Source of the DNA: CBDFKY01 sp965248995
Lineage (GTDB): Bacteria > Pseudomonadota > Alphaproteobacteria > Rickettsiales > UBA998
Reading direction: 5' to 3'
Assembly (NCBI GenBank): GCA_965248995.1
Contig: CBDFKY010000016.1
Span: forward strand, 124,001 to 188,000
DNA length: 64,000 nucleotides
Of the stretch, positions 1-10,300 are shown piece after piece. The notes beneath the pieces are model-generated. The model was not told where the DNA came from, did not search any database, and saw only the letters and a list, made by a program, of their open reading frames with translations. Each line of letters opens with the position of its first letter. Within the stretch, counting starts at the first letter, position 1. Position numbers and translations under genes: made by a program.

Positions 1-93
1 AGTGGAAAAACCCGTTCCATCCGCAGCAGATGATTTTTTCCGCTCCGGACGTTTCGCTGCGTTCAATTTGGAGGGTTGATCGATCTTTATCAT
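1..93 (-). CDS. N-terminal fragment of a protein, possibly FliX (cut by window edge)
   Basis: Reading leftwards from an ATG at 93, 31 codons stay open to the window edge. The peptide begins MIKIDQPSKLNAAKRPERKK and continues with a Ser/Ala/Gly-rich stretch ending GTGFST. The start is preceded by a good Shine-Dalgarno (GGAGG, 6-7 nt upstream). A short hydrophilic N-terminus of the form MIK-I-x-P followed by a basic, Gly/Ser-rich linker resembles the class II flagellar assembly regulator FliX of alphaproteobacteria, and a FliJ-like protein lies elsewhere in the window. The fragment is too short to be sure; it could be any protein with a basic flexible N-terminus. Confidence 0.4.
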   Translation of the reverse strand, partial: MIKIDQPSKLNAAKRPERKKSSAADGTGFST

Positions 94-168
94 GGTGAAT
101 CCTCCGATCATACCTTATTTTGCATCTCCTGCATAAGGAAAAGGTCTGAGAAGGGGGCGAGGAAAGAC

Positions 169-930
169 TTACGCCGGTCTATTGTGTTCTTTTGAGAACC
201 TCTGCAATTTTGATTCCAGACGGTAGCGGATTTCAGGAAGTCTGTGCACTATATCCGTACAAAGACGCTGCTCGATAAAATAGAGTGTAATATTCAGCGC
301 AGCCATGGTTTCCGCTTCCGTCATCGGTGCATCCGCTTCAGCGTAACATCGGGGAAGAGGAAAAAGTTTGTCGTGATAAGGCTTGCCGGCGTCAAAACTT
401 ACGGCTCTGCCGGTTTTCGGAGAAATATAGGTGAGGTTTTCCGTGCTGTAGGTGACGGCGCAACGCTTCAGATCCAGACCATAACCGGAACTGTTGAGCA
501 GCGTATATTCAAACAACGCATATGATTGAAGAGAGGCAAGATGGCCGGATTGCAGAAATGTTTCGTACAATGAATGCAGGGCAAGGAATACCTGCAACTC
601 TACGGTATGTTCATAGAGAAACTGGTGACAAAGCGCGTGCGCGCACTGCATCAACAACAGCTTCAGCGGATGATTGACGATGCAGGGCAGAATGGAGCGT
701 TCCACTTCCGCCATAATATGGCCCATATGGGTGGGCAGGCGTGCCTGCCATGCGACTTTTACGACATTGCCCGCATGATATAACCCTCGATGTTTACTGG
801 TCAGCCCGAACCTGGCAACGCTTACGATTCTGCCATGCTGCGCCGTCAGCAGTTCTACGATCACATCTTTTTCGTTCAAAGGGCGCGTTCCGATCACACA
901 CGCCTGATCTTCCCAGCGTTCGGCGCACAT
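169..930 (-). CDS. recO: DNA repair protein RecO
   Basis: RecO mediates loading of RecA onto SSB-coated single-stranded DNA in the RecFOR gap-repair pathway. The protein has the usual N-terminal OB-fold start (an opening of the type W-x-D-x-A-x-V-I-G-T-R-P followed by V-E-L-L-T and the H-G-R-I segment), then the helical RecO_C domain with the LP-x-C and F-x-L-P-R elements. The open frame can begin at a GTG at 957, but the ATG at 930 is preferred: it has AAGGA 7-8 nt upstream, and that Shine-Dalgarno overlaps the stop codon of the upstream phosphodiesterase gene, implying coupled translation in an ftsH-ymdB-recO operon. The zinc-binding cysteines found in some RecO proteins are not obvious. 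Length (253 aa) is normal. Confidence 0.9.
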   Translation of the reverse strand: MCAERWEDQACVIGTRPLNEKDVIVELLTAQHGRIVSVARFGLTSKHRGLYHAGNVVKVAWQARLPTHMGHIMAEVERSILPCIVNHPLKLLLMQCAHALCHQFLYEHTVELQVFLALHSLYETFLQSGHLASLQSYALFEYTLLNSSGYGLDLKRCAVTYSTENLTYISPKTGRAVSFDAGKPYHDKLFPLPRCYAEADAPMTEAETMAALNITLYFIEQRLCTDIVHRLPEIRYRLESKLQRFSKEHNRPA

Positions 931-940
931 GGCGAATCCT

Positions 941-1753
941 TCAGGCGTTAAGAACACCGCCGCGTTGAATGGGTGTGATCGAACGGGCGAGACCTGTCAT
1001 ACCGTTCACGACGACAAGCGCGGCGCATAACGTACCTTCACCGGCGGCGGGCTGCATGCGTGTTTTGCGGACTTTCGTGGTGAATATCTGCAAAGGCGCA
1101 TCCGGTTCGAAGCCGATGACCGAATGATAATCCCCGCACATACCTGCGTCCGTCATATAGGCCGTACCTTTGGGGAAGATCCGGGCATCGGCCGTAGGAA
1201 CATGGGTATGCGACCCGATCACCGCGCTGACTTTACCGTCCAGAAAATGCGTTATCGCGTTTTTTTCGGAACTGGCTTCCGCGTGCATATCCAGGAAAAT
1301 GGCCGCGACATTCCCGCCAAGACGCACGGTGGACAAGAGTTTCTCCGCGCAGGCGAAAGGACAATCCAGATATTCCTTATGAAAGACCTGCCCCAGTAAA
1401 TGCAGGACGGCAATCGTTCGTCCATCGGGCAGCGGATAGATTCCAAACCCTTTTCCGGGGTTTTTCTCGGGAAAATTATGGGGGCGAAGCAATCGTGCCT
1501 CACGCGTCAGGTAAGGATAGGCTTCCTTCTGATCCCAGATATGGTCTCCACCGGTAACCACATCGACGCCGGCGGCGAAGAATTCCTTGCATATCTCCGG
1601 CGTGATACCGAATCCGCGCGCAGCATTGTCGCCGTTGACTACCGTAAAATCCACCGCATGTTCCCGGCGCAGAACAGGCACATGTTTCACTACCGCTTCG
1701 CGTCCGGAACGTCCTACCACGTCACCGCAGAAAAGAAGGCGTATATCCCCCAT
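941..1753 (-). CDS. YmdB-family metallophosphoesterase with altered metal-ligand motifs
   Basis: Member of the TIGR00282/YmdB family of dinuclear-metal phosphoesterases; characterised members hydrolyse 2',3'-cyclic nucleotides and affect biofilm and motility programmes. Visible motifs are GDVVG near residue 10, NGDNAARGFGI near 42, GGDHIWDQKE near 67, LDMHAEASSEK near 155 and GSHTHVPT near 181, so the family fold is intact and length (270 aa) is standard. Two positions deviate from the usual family signature: NGEN is NGDN and GNH is GDH. In B. subtilis YmdB these correspond to metal ligands Glu39 and Asn67, so metal choice or activity may differ. It sits 3 nt after ftsH and just before recO, same strand, probably one transcript. 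Confidence 0.85.
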   Translation of the reverse strand: MGDIRLLFCGDVVGRSGREAVVKHVPVLRREHAVDFTVVNGDNAARGFGITPEICKEFFAAGVDVVTGGDHIWDQKEAYPYLTREARLLRPHNFPEKNPGKGFGIYPLPDGRTIAVLHLLGQVFHKEYLDCPFACAEKLLSTVRLGGNVAAIFLDMHAEASSEKNAITHFLDGKVSAVIGSHTHVPTADARIFPKGTAYMTDAGMCGDYHSVIGFEPDAPLQIFTTKVRKTRMQPAAGEGTLCAALVVVNGMTGLARSITPIQRGGVLNA

Positions 1754-1756
1754 AGA

Positions 1757-3688
<1,932 letters not shown>

Positions 3689-3818
3689 CAACGGCATCCT
3701 GTCATTTTAAAATATTGATTCTTCATTTCGCATCTTTCGCCCTGCCAGTCAATATGGAGGGGATGGAGTGCCGCTTCAAGAGGGTGATTTATAAAGTTTG
3801 AAGGCAAACATACCGCTT

Positions 3819-5939
3819 TCAGATTGAAGAAGTTTTCGCTGGCTGTGCTTTTTCATCTGTTCGCATGAATATTTCATACTTAGGGAAAGGCATATTGATC
3901 TTATTCTCTCTCAATGCCTTATCCACGGCGAAGCGCAGATCGCTGCTGACCGGAGTAGCATCATGGATGTTGCGGATGAAACAGCGCAGTTCGAACCGCA
4001 TGAACGTTTCCGCGAACTGCATGAGAAAAACGCGGGAAGCGGGATAAGTGCGTACCTGCGGATGCTCTTTCGCAACTTTGAGCAACAGCTGTTTTACCTT
4101 GTCCGCGTCCGTACCGTAAGCGATATTGACCGAGATATCCACGCGCCCCACTTCATCGTGCAGAGTCCAGTTGGTTACCGCGTCACTGATGAGCTGTGAA
4201 TTCGGTACAATGATCGAAGCGTTCTGAAACGTCTCGATTTCCGTGGACCGGACCCGGATCTTCTTGATTAGACCCTGGTGGGTGCCGACCACGATCCAGT
4301 CACCGACTTTGAAAGGCCGTTCGAACAGAAGGATCAGGCCAGAAACGAAATTGTTGAAAATTGCCTGCAGACCGAACCCGATCCCGACCGAAAGGGCACC
4401 CGCGACGATCGCCAGATTGGACATATTCAGTCCGATACCACTCATCGCGGCCAGTACGGCGATAATGACGCCGACATATCCCGTGATGGTCAGGGTCGCC
4501 TCCTGCAGGCCCGTATCCCAAGAAGTATAGGGAAAGACGCGGCTGCTCAGGAACCACTGCAGCATCTTGCTGACCAGCGAAAGCACGAAAAACAGCAGGA
4601 TGGCCTCTCCGATACTGGCGACATCGATGGTGATTTCCCCGATAACGAAACCATGCCGCAAATGGTCGCCCCATCCGGCCACATCATCCGCCGTGGTTCC
4701 CCAGAAAAAGGCGGATAGCGCAATGCTGACAAGCGCCAGTACGGGCTCCAGCACGGTAATGGCAAGGGGAGAAAGCTGTGCGGTATCTTTGGATTTGGAA
4801 GGCTCCTGGCTGCCTTCTTCCTGCTCTTCCCGTAGCGGTTGGAAGCGCCGGTTGATCGCTACCGTCTGCGCCCTCAGCCAGACGAAAAGCAGGCAGGAAA
4901 ATGTCGTGACGACCATATTGAACGCCAGATAAAGGCCCAGATTGATATATCCGGCGATCACCATGACGGGAATGGAAAGCAGCATCAGCATCAGCATCCG
5001 CATGGCGCTGTTCCACATCCAGTGATATTCCTTGCGATCTTCACCGAAACTTTCGATACGGGCCGGGGAGGAGATGAAGCGGATTCGGGCAAGCAATACG
5101 AACAGCAGGATGGAAAGAGACAGCGCGGCGATGGCCTGCGTGCCCGCTTCCAATATCGGATGGCTGCCAAGTTCGATAACGTCCGTCCGCAGTAACAGAA
5201 CGAATGAAGCGACGGTCACGATGGCGAGGAGCGGACTTTTACGAAAGGGAATCATCAATTCGATGGAAGATATTTCCGCGCACAACCGGTTGAGATACAC
5301 GCTGAGGCGAGGCGCCAAGATAAGGCTGGCGATAACACTGCCGAGCACCATCAATCCCGGAAACCAACCATGAAAATGTCTTGCGTAATCAACCGCTTCC
5401 ACGGAAAATTGTTGAACGATGGTGGGAGACCACAAAACAGTGTTGCGGGCGAGCAACTCCCGCCTTACCCTGTTTTTTTCAACCATGTCGATGGTGGAAA
5501 GTAGTTCCTCGGCCCTTGCGATCGCCAGTTTGACGTTTTTCAAACGGGCGTCCACCGCCGCCACCTCGTTGGTCAACGCCTGACGCTGCCTGCGGATTTC
5601 CGGCGCTTCCGTTTCCGGTTCCTTGGGCGATGCGCCCAGTGCCCCCAGCAACTGCTGCTGCGCCGAGAGTTCGGATTTAAGCGGCTCACTCAGCCCCAGC
5701 GCCTCGTCGCGTATGGTGCGCAGACGATCCTTACGTTCATCCAGCGCCTGCTGGGTAGGCGTTTCTTCATCCGAGATGGCATCGGCGATTTTACTAAGCG
5801 ATTTTTCCCACGCCTGCTGCAGGCTCTCATAATCCACCGAGGCGGCCTGCGGCAGGCTGGGCGCCGTCGCAAAGCCCGTTCCACCGTGCAGGACGGACAG
5901 CGGCAGCAGGCATGCTAAAAGGATCAACAGGCGTTTCAT
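3819..5939 (-). CDS. MscS-family mechanosensitive ion channel with large N-terminal domain
   Basis: Large MscS-type channel (706 aa) expected to release solutes on hypo-osmotic shock. It opens with a clear signal peptide (MKRLLILLACLLPL, cleavage near residue 25), followed by a periplasmic coiled-coil region (to about residue 165) of the DUF3772 kind, and then about ten hydrophobic helices. The pore helix and MscS beta domain are visible: GIGFGLQAIFNNFVSG, LFERPFKVGDWI, and the QNASIIVPNSQLI loop around residues 530-600, then the soluble C-terminal domain. No Shine-Dalgarno precedes the ATG; instead a promoter-like pair ends 7 nt upstream, see the separate entry. Single gene transcribed away from the broken RTX gene, which is on the same strand upstream. 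Confidence 0.88.
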   Translation of the reverse strand: MKRLLILLACLLPLSVLHGGTGFATAPSLPQAASVDYESLQQAWEKSLSKIADAISDEETPTQQALDERKDRLRTIRDEALGLSEPLKSELSAQQQLLGALGASPKEPETEAPEIRRQRQALTNEVAAVDARLKNVKLAIARAEELLSTIDMVEKNRVRRELLARNTVLWSPTIVQQFSVEAVDYARHFHGWFPGLMVLGSVIASLILAPRLSVYLNRLCAEISSIELMIPFRKSPLLAIVTVASFVLLLRTDVIELGSHPILEAGTQAIAALSLSILLFVLLARIRFISSPARIESFGEDRKEYHWMWNSAMRMLMLMLLSIPVMVIAGYINLGLYLAFNMVVTTFSCLLFVWLRAQTVAINRRFQPLREEQEEGSQEPSKSKDTAQLSPLAITVLEPVLALVSIALSAFFWGTTADDVAGWGDHLRHGFVIGEITIDVASIGEAILLFFVLSLVSKMLQWFLSSRVFPYTSWDTGLQEATLTITGYVGVIIAVLAAMSGIGLNMSNLAIVAGALSVGIGFGLQAIFNNFVSGLILLFERPFKVGDWIVVGTHQGLIKKIRVRSTEIETFQNASIIVPNSQLISDAVTNWTLHDEVGRVDISVNIAYGTDADKVKQLLLKVAKEHPQVRTYPASRVFLMQFAETFMRFELRCFIRNIHDATPVSSDLRFAVDKALRENKINMPFPKYEIFMRTDEKAQPAKTSSI

Positions 5940-5946
5940 GCTGCGT

Positions 5947-5974
5947 AATGTAGCTGCGTGATCGGCAAAGTCAA
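5947..5974 (-). promoter_or_regulatory. Predicted promoter of the mscS-like gene, start-proximal
   Basis: On the minus strand TTGACT (5974-5969) and TACATT (5952-5947) are separated by 16 bases, a good match to a housekeeping -35/-10 pair. The -10 ends 7 nt before the ATG at 5939, and no Shine-Dalgarno lies between, so the transcript would have almost no leader. The -35 overlaps the last codons region of the upstream RTX gene. Inference from sequence only. Confidence 0.5.
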
Positions 5975-5978
5975 AGAC

Positions 5979-7854
5979 TCACAGCACAAAATCCGCCACG
6001 CTTAAATCGGCCAGCGCCACTCCTTTCAGGAATACCGCAAAGTCTACTGTCCCGTCTCCGTTTGTGTCTATCTGCAGCAGGTGCGTGGCGTTATTGAAAT
6101 GAGCGGAAGCGTTGCGCCACCTGTGAAAGGGACCGTCTGCGCTCCCACGAAGCTAAACGTACCCGTGAGCATTCCACTGAGCACAAGCAGATCATTACTC
6201 GCCTCAAAATCCGTAATAGTGTCGGGCGTGGCGTTCGGAGAATCGGCAACGGTGGTAAAAACGAAACGGTCGGCCCCCACGCCCTCCGTCATGGTGTCTT
6301 GTCCCACACCGCCGATCAGGGTATCGTCGCCGCTTAGACCGTAAATCACGTCGTTATCCGGGCCGCCATCAAGAAGATTGTTACCGGCGCTGCCGTGCAG
6401 CGTATCGTTGCCGACACCGCCTTCGAGCGTGTCGGCGCTTGCGTCCTGCACGGCGATCTGGGTAATGAGCGTGATCGGGGCGCCGCCACTGCTCAGGATG
6501 GCCGAAATGCCGAGCGTATAGGATGTGGCGGTATCCGCGACAAGGGCGGGACTGTTGAAAACGGTAATATTCCCCGTGGTGGCGTCGATCGCGAAGATAC
6601 CTCCGGTATTGCCGGAGATGATGGAGTAAGTCTGCGTCACGTTTCCTAGCACCTCGTGCAGATCCGCCACGAGCGTGTTGCTGGCGGCGGCTTTATCCAC
6701 GGAATAATAATCATCCTGGAAAATCCCCGGGGTATCCGCCACTACGCCTGTGGAAGTAAGCGCGATGCCCATTTGGCGGATTGGTAGAACTCGAGGAGCT
6801 GCTGGTCTGTCGCGGAGAGATTATTGCCGTAAAAAACCAGTTCAGGTATTTTGCCACTAAAAAATCTGTCATCGGAAGCATTCGCATGATATCCACCGAT
6901 AGAAGTAGTCGTATGGGGCACTGAAGGAAGTCCCGCAATAGTCTGTATACTGTTGCCATTGAGATAATTAATGATATTCGTGTTGTTGATTATAGAACTG
7001 ATAATGGTGGGTGATAAACCGTAAGCAACGCCACTGCCGTGCCAGGCGATGAATTCTTTAAGATAAATGAAATTATTACCGTTGTTACCGGGATCCAGCG
7101 TTGTATTGCCATACCCTATTCCATAACCGGCCTGGTCATCCCCATTTTAAAGACTGCGCCATGATCGGCAAAGGTGGGGTGCGGCGGGGGCTAATGTGAG
7201 GATCACGGAAGTCGGCGCTGTATGCTGTTGCGGTAAGGCTGCACTGGCAGCATCGGGCAAAATATCGCTGCTTAGGCGATGTTGCACCGTTGGACCGGGT
7301 AGATTTTCCGTCCCGAGAAACGAGAATGTTTCATGCGATGCATGAAAAAAATAATTCGCGGTATAAATATCCGTTACATTCGACGCCACTTCCGTTTCTC
7401 CGGAAACGAACGCCTGTGCGAACCAGCTTGCGCCTGCGCCGTAACTGGAAGGGTGCTCATCCGTAGGGGGGATGGGCGTGAGAAACAGATGTGCCTGCGG
7501 TTGCTCATGCTGGGGAACCTGTGGCTCCTTATCGGAAGGGGCGGCAGCAGCATGGGTATTCTCATGGTGATCGATTTGTGCCATCACGCGGGCCACTTCA
7601 TTCGGATTACCGCTCAATATGGTCTGTCCCGTGGCTAAATTCTCATTCACCTGCACGTCCGCGTGGAGAGCATGCACAACGTTCGCGACTGCCTTCGGCG
7701 AAAAAGAGATGACCGTCTGTGACGGATGATACGATGCTTCCTGTACCCTGTCCGTTGCGGTAAATTGTGTCGACAAAGGCTGCAGGACCGCCGCATCCAT
7801 AAGGGAAGGGCTTGCTTTGGGACGCATGAAATGGGTACGGACGAACGGTTTCAT
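5979..7854 (-). pseudogene. Broken RTX-type surface protein gene (LamG + cadherin-like + RTX repeats)
   Basis: Three consecutive segments in three reading frames join into one recognisable type I-secreted protein. Segment one, from 7854, is a low-complexity N-terminal region and then a LamG/concanavalin-like domain ending in F-Y-Q-S-A-K-W; this frame has a TAA at 7149-7147 inside the LamG domain, and the neighbouring frame there reads F-A-D-H-G-A-V-F-K, so a compensating pair of shifts is likely. Segment two, open from 6772 to 6068, resumes with G-I (completing the LamG hallmark A-K-W-G-I after a lost G near 6770), then a cadherin-like repeat and about four RTX nonapeptides such as GGVGNDTLHG and GLSGDDTLIG. 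Segment three (stop at 5979) holds the usual T1SS tail, LLQIDTNGDGTVDF and ADFVL. Every break is a single-base slip in a short run. Either a decaying adhesin or assembly errors. Confidence 0.8.
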
Positions 7855-7933
7855 ACATATGATCCGGTGTGGATTGCTATGTATATACAGTGTCGAAACG
7901 ATACTATGATTTTATTAACAATTCATGAGCCGC

Positions 7934-7962
7934 ATGACAGCGCCCTAACACTCTGTTATAAT
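7934..7962 (+). promoter_or_regulatory. Predicted promoter of the ETF-QO gene giving a leaderless mRNA
   Basis: ATGACA (7934-7939) and a perfect TATAAT (7957-7962) are separated by exactly 17 bases. The -10 ends only 6 nt before the ATG at 7969, placing the expected transcription start at or next to the start codon. No Shine-Dalgarno exists in the ATCATC between them. This is the best example of the start-proximal promoter arrangement seen repeatedly in the window. Confidence 0.65.
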
Positions 7963-7968
7963 ATCATC

Positions 7969-9591
7969 ATGGCTGAACAAATGGCATTTGACGTGGTGAT
8001 CGTAGGGGGAGGGCCGGCCGGTCTTTCCGCTGCCATTCGCCTGATGCAGTGCGCGGAAGAACAAGGCAGGCAATTTACCGTCGCGGTGCTGGAAAAAGGG
8101 GCGGAAATCGGTGCACATATCCTGTCGGGCGCCGTGATCGAGCCTCGTGCCCTCGAGGAACTGTTTCCGGACTGGAAAGAGCGGGGCGCTCCGCTGAAAA
8201 CGTCCGTCACTTTGGATCGGTTCAGTTATCTGAGTGCGCAGAAGGCATACCGCCTGCCTACGCCGCCGCAGATGCATAACAAGGGGAACTACATCATTTC
8301 CCTCGCCGAACTGTGCCGCTGGCTGGCTGTTCAGGCGGAAGCGCTCGGCGTACAGATTTTCGCGGGCTTTCCTGCCGGCGAGCTGCTGATCGAACAGGAA
8401 CGGCTGGTCGGAGTCAAGACCGGCGCGTTCGGAGTACGTGCGGACGGAACCCATAAGCCTTCCTACCAGGAAGGAATCGAGCTACGCACGCCCTATACCT
8501 TGATGGCGGAAGGGGCGCGCGGTTCGTTGACCAAGCAGTTGATTTCCCTGTTTGATCTGCGAGCGGAAGCGGATCCGCAGACGTATGGGCTCGGTTTAAA
8601 GGAAGTATGGGAAGTCGATCCCGGCCAGCATCAGCCGGGGAAGGTGTGGCATACGGTGGGCTGGCCTCTGGATAATGAAACGTACGGCGGATCATTCCTG
8701 TATCACTGGGGCCAGAACAAGGTGTCCATCGGTTTCGTGGTGGGCCTGGACTACAGCAATCCGTATCTTGATCCCTATGAAACCTTGCAGACGTTCAAAA
8801 CCCATCCTGAAGTCAGAAAACTGTTGAAAGGCGGCAGACGCATTGCTTACGGAGCACGCGCCCTGAACGAAGGCGGCTGGCAGTCAATCCCCAAACTGAA
8901 CTTTCCCGGCGGCGCGCTGATCGGCTGTACGGCAGGTTTTCTCAACGTGCCGAAAATCAAGGGAATCCATACGGCTATGAAATCCGGCATGCTGGCGGCG
9001 GACGTGGTAGCGGAAGCGCTGGCGGGTGGAAACGTTGAAGCGGACCTGGCGGAATATGAGAAGAAACTCCGTGCTTCCTGGATGGGCAGGGAACTGCATG
9101 CCTCTCGTAATATCCGCCCGGCTTTCCGGTACGGATTACGGGCGGGACTGGCCTATGCGGCGCTTGATACCTATCTGTTGCGCGGCCACGCACCCTGGAC
9201 GTTCCATCACCATGCCGACCATGCACAGCTGAAGCTGGCGCGTGAATGCACGCCGTATCACTATGCTCCGCATGACGGAGTATTGACATTCTCCAGGCTC
9301 GATTCGGTGTACCTGACCAACACCAACCACGCCGAGGACCAGCCCTGCCATCTGCATCTGCGCCATCCCGAAGTGCCGATCACCCACAACCTGCCGCTGT
9401 ATGATGCGCCGGAAACCCGCTACTGTCCGGCGGCGGTCTATGAAATCGTGCAGCATGAGGAGGAAAAACGTTTGCGCATCAACGCGCAGAACTGCATTCA
9501 CTGCAAAACCTGCGACATCAAGGACCCGCAGCAGAATATCGTCTGGCTGACGCCGGAAGGCGGAGGCGGGCCGCGCTATGGTGAGATGTAA
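7969..9591 (+). CDS. Electron transfer flavoprotein-ubiquinone oxidoreductase
   Basis: Inner-membrane-associated flavoprotein that passes electrons from ETF (fatty-acid and amino-acid dehydrogenases) to ubiquinone. The N-terminal FAD-binding GGGPAGLS is at residues 13-20; IGAHILSGAVIEP and GGWQSIPKLNFPGGALIGC are typical family segments; the C-terminus carries the single 4Fe-4S site with cysteines in R-Y-C-P and N-C-I-H-C-K-T-C. Length (540 aa) is standard. The ATG at 7969 is chosen because the family sequence begins there (MAEQMAFDVVIVGGG) and because a strong promoter ends 6 nt upstream. Genes for ETF subunits are not in the window. Family member confirmed by motif order; electron partner is inferred. 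Confidence 0.95.
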   Translation: MAEQMAFDVVIVGGGPAGLSAAIRLMQCAEEQGRQFTVAVLEKGAEIGAHILSGAVIEPRALEELFPDWKERGAPLKTSVTLDRFSYLSAQKAYRLPTPPQMHNKGNYIISLAELCRWLAVQAEALGVQIFAGFPAGELLIEQERLVGVKTGAFGVRADGTHKPSYQEGIELRTPYTLMAEGARGSLTKQLISLFDLRAEADPQTYGLGLKEVWEVDPGQHQPGKVWHTVGWPLDNETYGGSFLYHWGQNKVSIGFVVGLDYSNPYLDPYETLQTFKTHPEVRKLLKGGRRIAYGARALNEGGWQSIPKLNFPGGALIGCTAGFLNVPKIKGIHTAMKSGMLAADVVAEALAGGNVEADLAEYEKKLRASWMGRELHASRNIRPAFRYGLRAGLAYAALDTYLLRGHAPWTFHHHADHAQLKLARECTPYHYAPHDGVLTFSRLDSVYLTNTNHAEDQPCHLHLRHPEVPITHNLPLYDAPETRYCPAAVYEIVQHEEEKRLRINAQNCIHCKTCDIKDPQQNIVWLTPEGGGGPRYGEM

Positions 9592-9664
9592 CGTGATCCG
9601 CCAATCAAAAATCCTTGCTTTTTACCTTTTTTGCCGATAACCACGATGATCTGAAATGGGACAG

Positions 9665-9739
9665 GCTGCTGTAGCTCAGTGGTAGAGTACGTCATTGGTA
9701 ATGACGGGGTCGGAAGTTCAATTCTTCTCAGCAGCACCA
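9665..9739 (+). tRNA. tRNA-Thr (anticodon GGT)
   Basis: A complete cloverleaf can be drawn: acceptor stem GCTGCTG pairing with CAGCAGC, D-arm GCTC with GAGT, anticodon stem CGTCA/TGACG closing the loop TTGGTAA (anticodon GGT, reading ACC/ACU Thr codons), T-arm around TTCAATT, discriminator A and an encoded CCA. An AT-rich two-gene accessory cassette begins about 30 bases after the 3' end, but I see no repeat of the tRNA 3' end on the far side of it. Confidence 0.95.
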
Positions 9740-9769
9740 TTCTCCATTTTAGTTTACATTAAGAGTAAC

Positions 9770-10297
9770 TTAGGTGTTTGCTTCCTGAAATTTTAAAGCG
9801 TCAGGAATTCTTTTGACGAAAATCAAAGCCCTATTATATGCTTCATATATTTCAGCTAGACTTTTTTCCATAGTAAAAGTGGCATAATCATTGTGAGCCA
9901 AATTATTTCTTTCTCTTCCGATTTCCATAAATGCTTTCATAGCTTCGTCTAGAACAGGATTATTTTTAATTTCTTTAAGCATATAATTTTTAAAATCTTC
10001 CCCAAACAATCCGAAAAATGCGTTGGCATTGGGGCTTTTCCAGTTGAACCATGTATGATATTGTCGATCAACTGCTTTCTGCTCAACAAAACTATGGAGA
10101 TATACAGCTTCTGGTGCACAGGATTTTACGTATTCCACTATATGATTTTTAAGAATGTGCTCAAAGTAGCTCGCTGCTGCAATCAATAAAGATTTTCTAA
10201 AATAATCAGAGGCAGATATTTTCAGCGAAATTTCAGTATCCAGTTTTTCCAGTACTGCCATGGCTTCTTCATAAAGACGGTCTATAGCATTTGACAT
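9770..10297 (-). CDS. HEPN-domain protein (probable RNase toxin/effector), partner of DUF262
   Basis: A 175-residue all-helical protein with the HEPN signature R-N-N-L-A-H at residues 130-135 (the Rx4-6H motif of HEPN ribonucleases), resembling the MAE_28990/MAE_18760-like HEPN group. An N-terminal helix with DYFRKSLLIAAASYFEH fits the first HEPN helix. The start codon lies three bases after the stop of the DUF262 gene, so the two are translationally coupled. HEPN proteins of this type are known to cluster with DUF262/ParB-like proteins in predicted anti-phage or RNA-targeting systems; the cleavage target here is unknown. The gene is clearly AT-richer than its neighbours, consistent with horizontal acquisition next to tRNA-Thr. 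RNase activity is inferred from the intact motif. Confidence 0.75.
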   Translation of the reverse strand: MSNAIDRLYEEAMAVLEKLDTEISLKISASDYFRKSLLIAAASYFEHILKNHIVEYVKSCAPEAVYLHSFVEQKAVDRQYHTWFNWKSPNANAFFGLFGEDFKNYMLKEIKNNPVLDEAMKAFMEIGRERNNLAHNDYATFTMEKSLAEIYEAYNRALIFVKRIPDALKFQEANT

Positions 10298-10300
10298 AAC

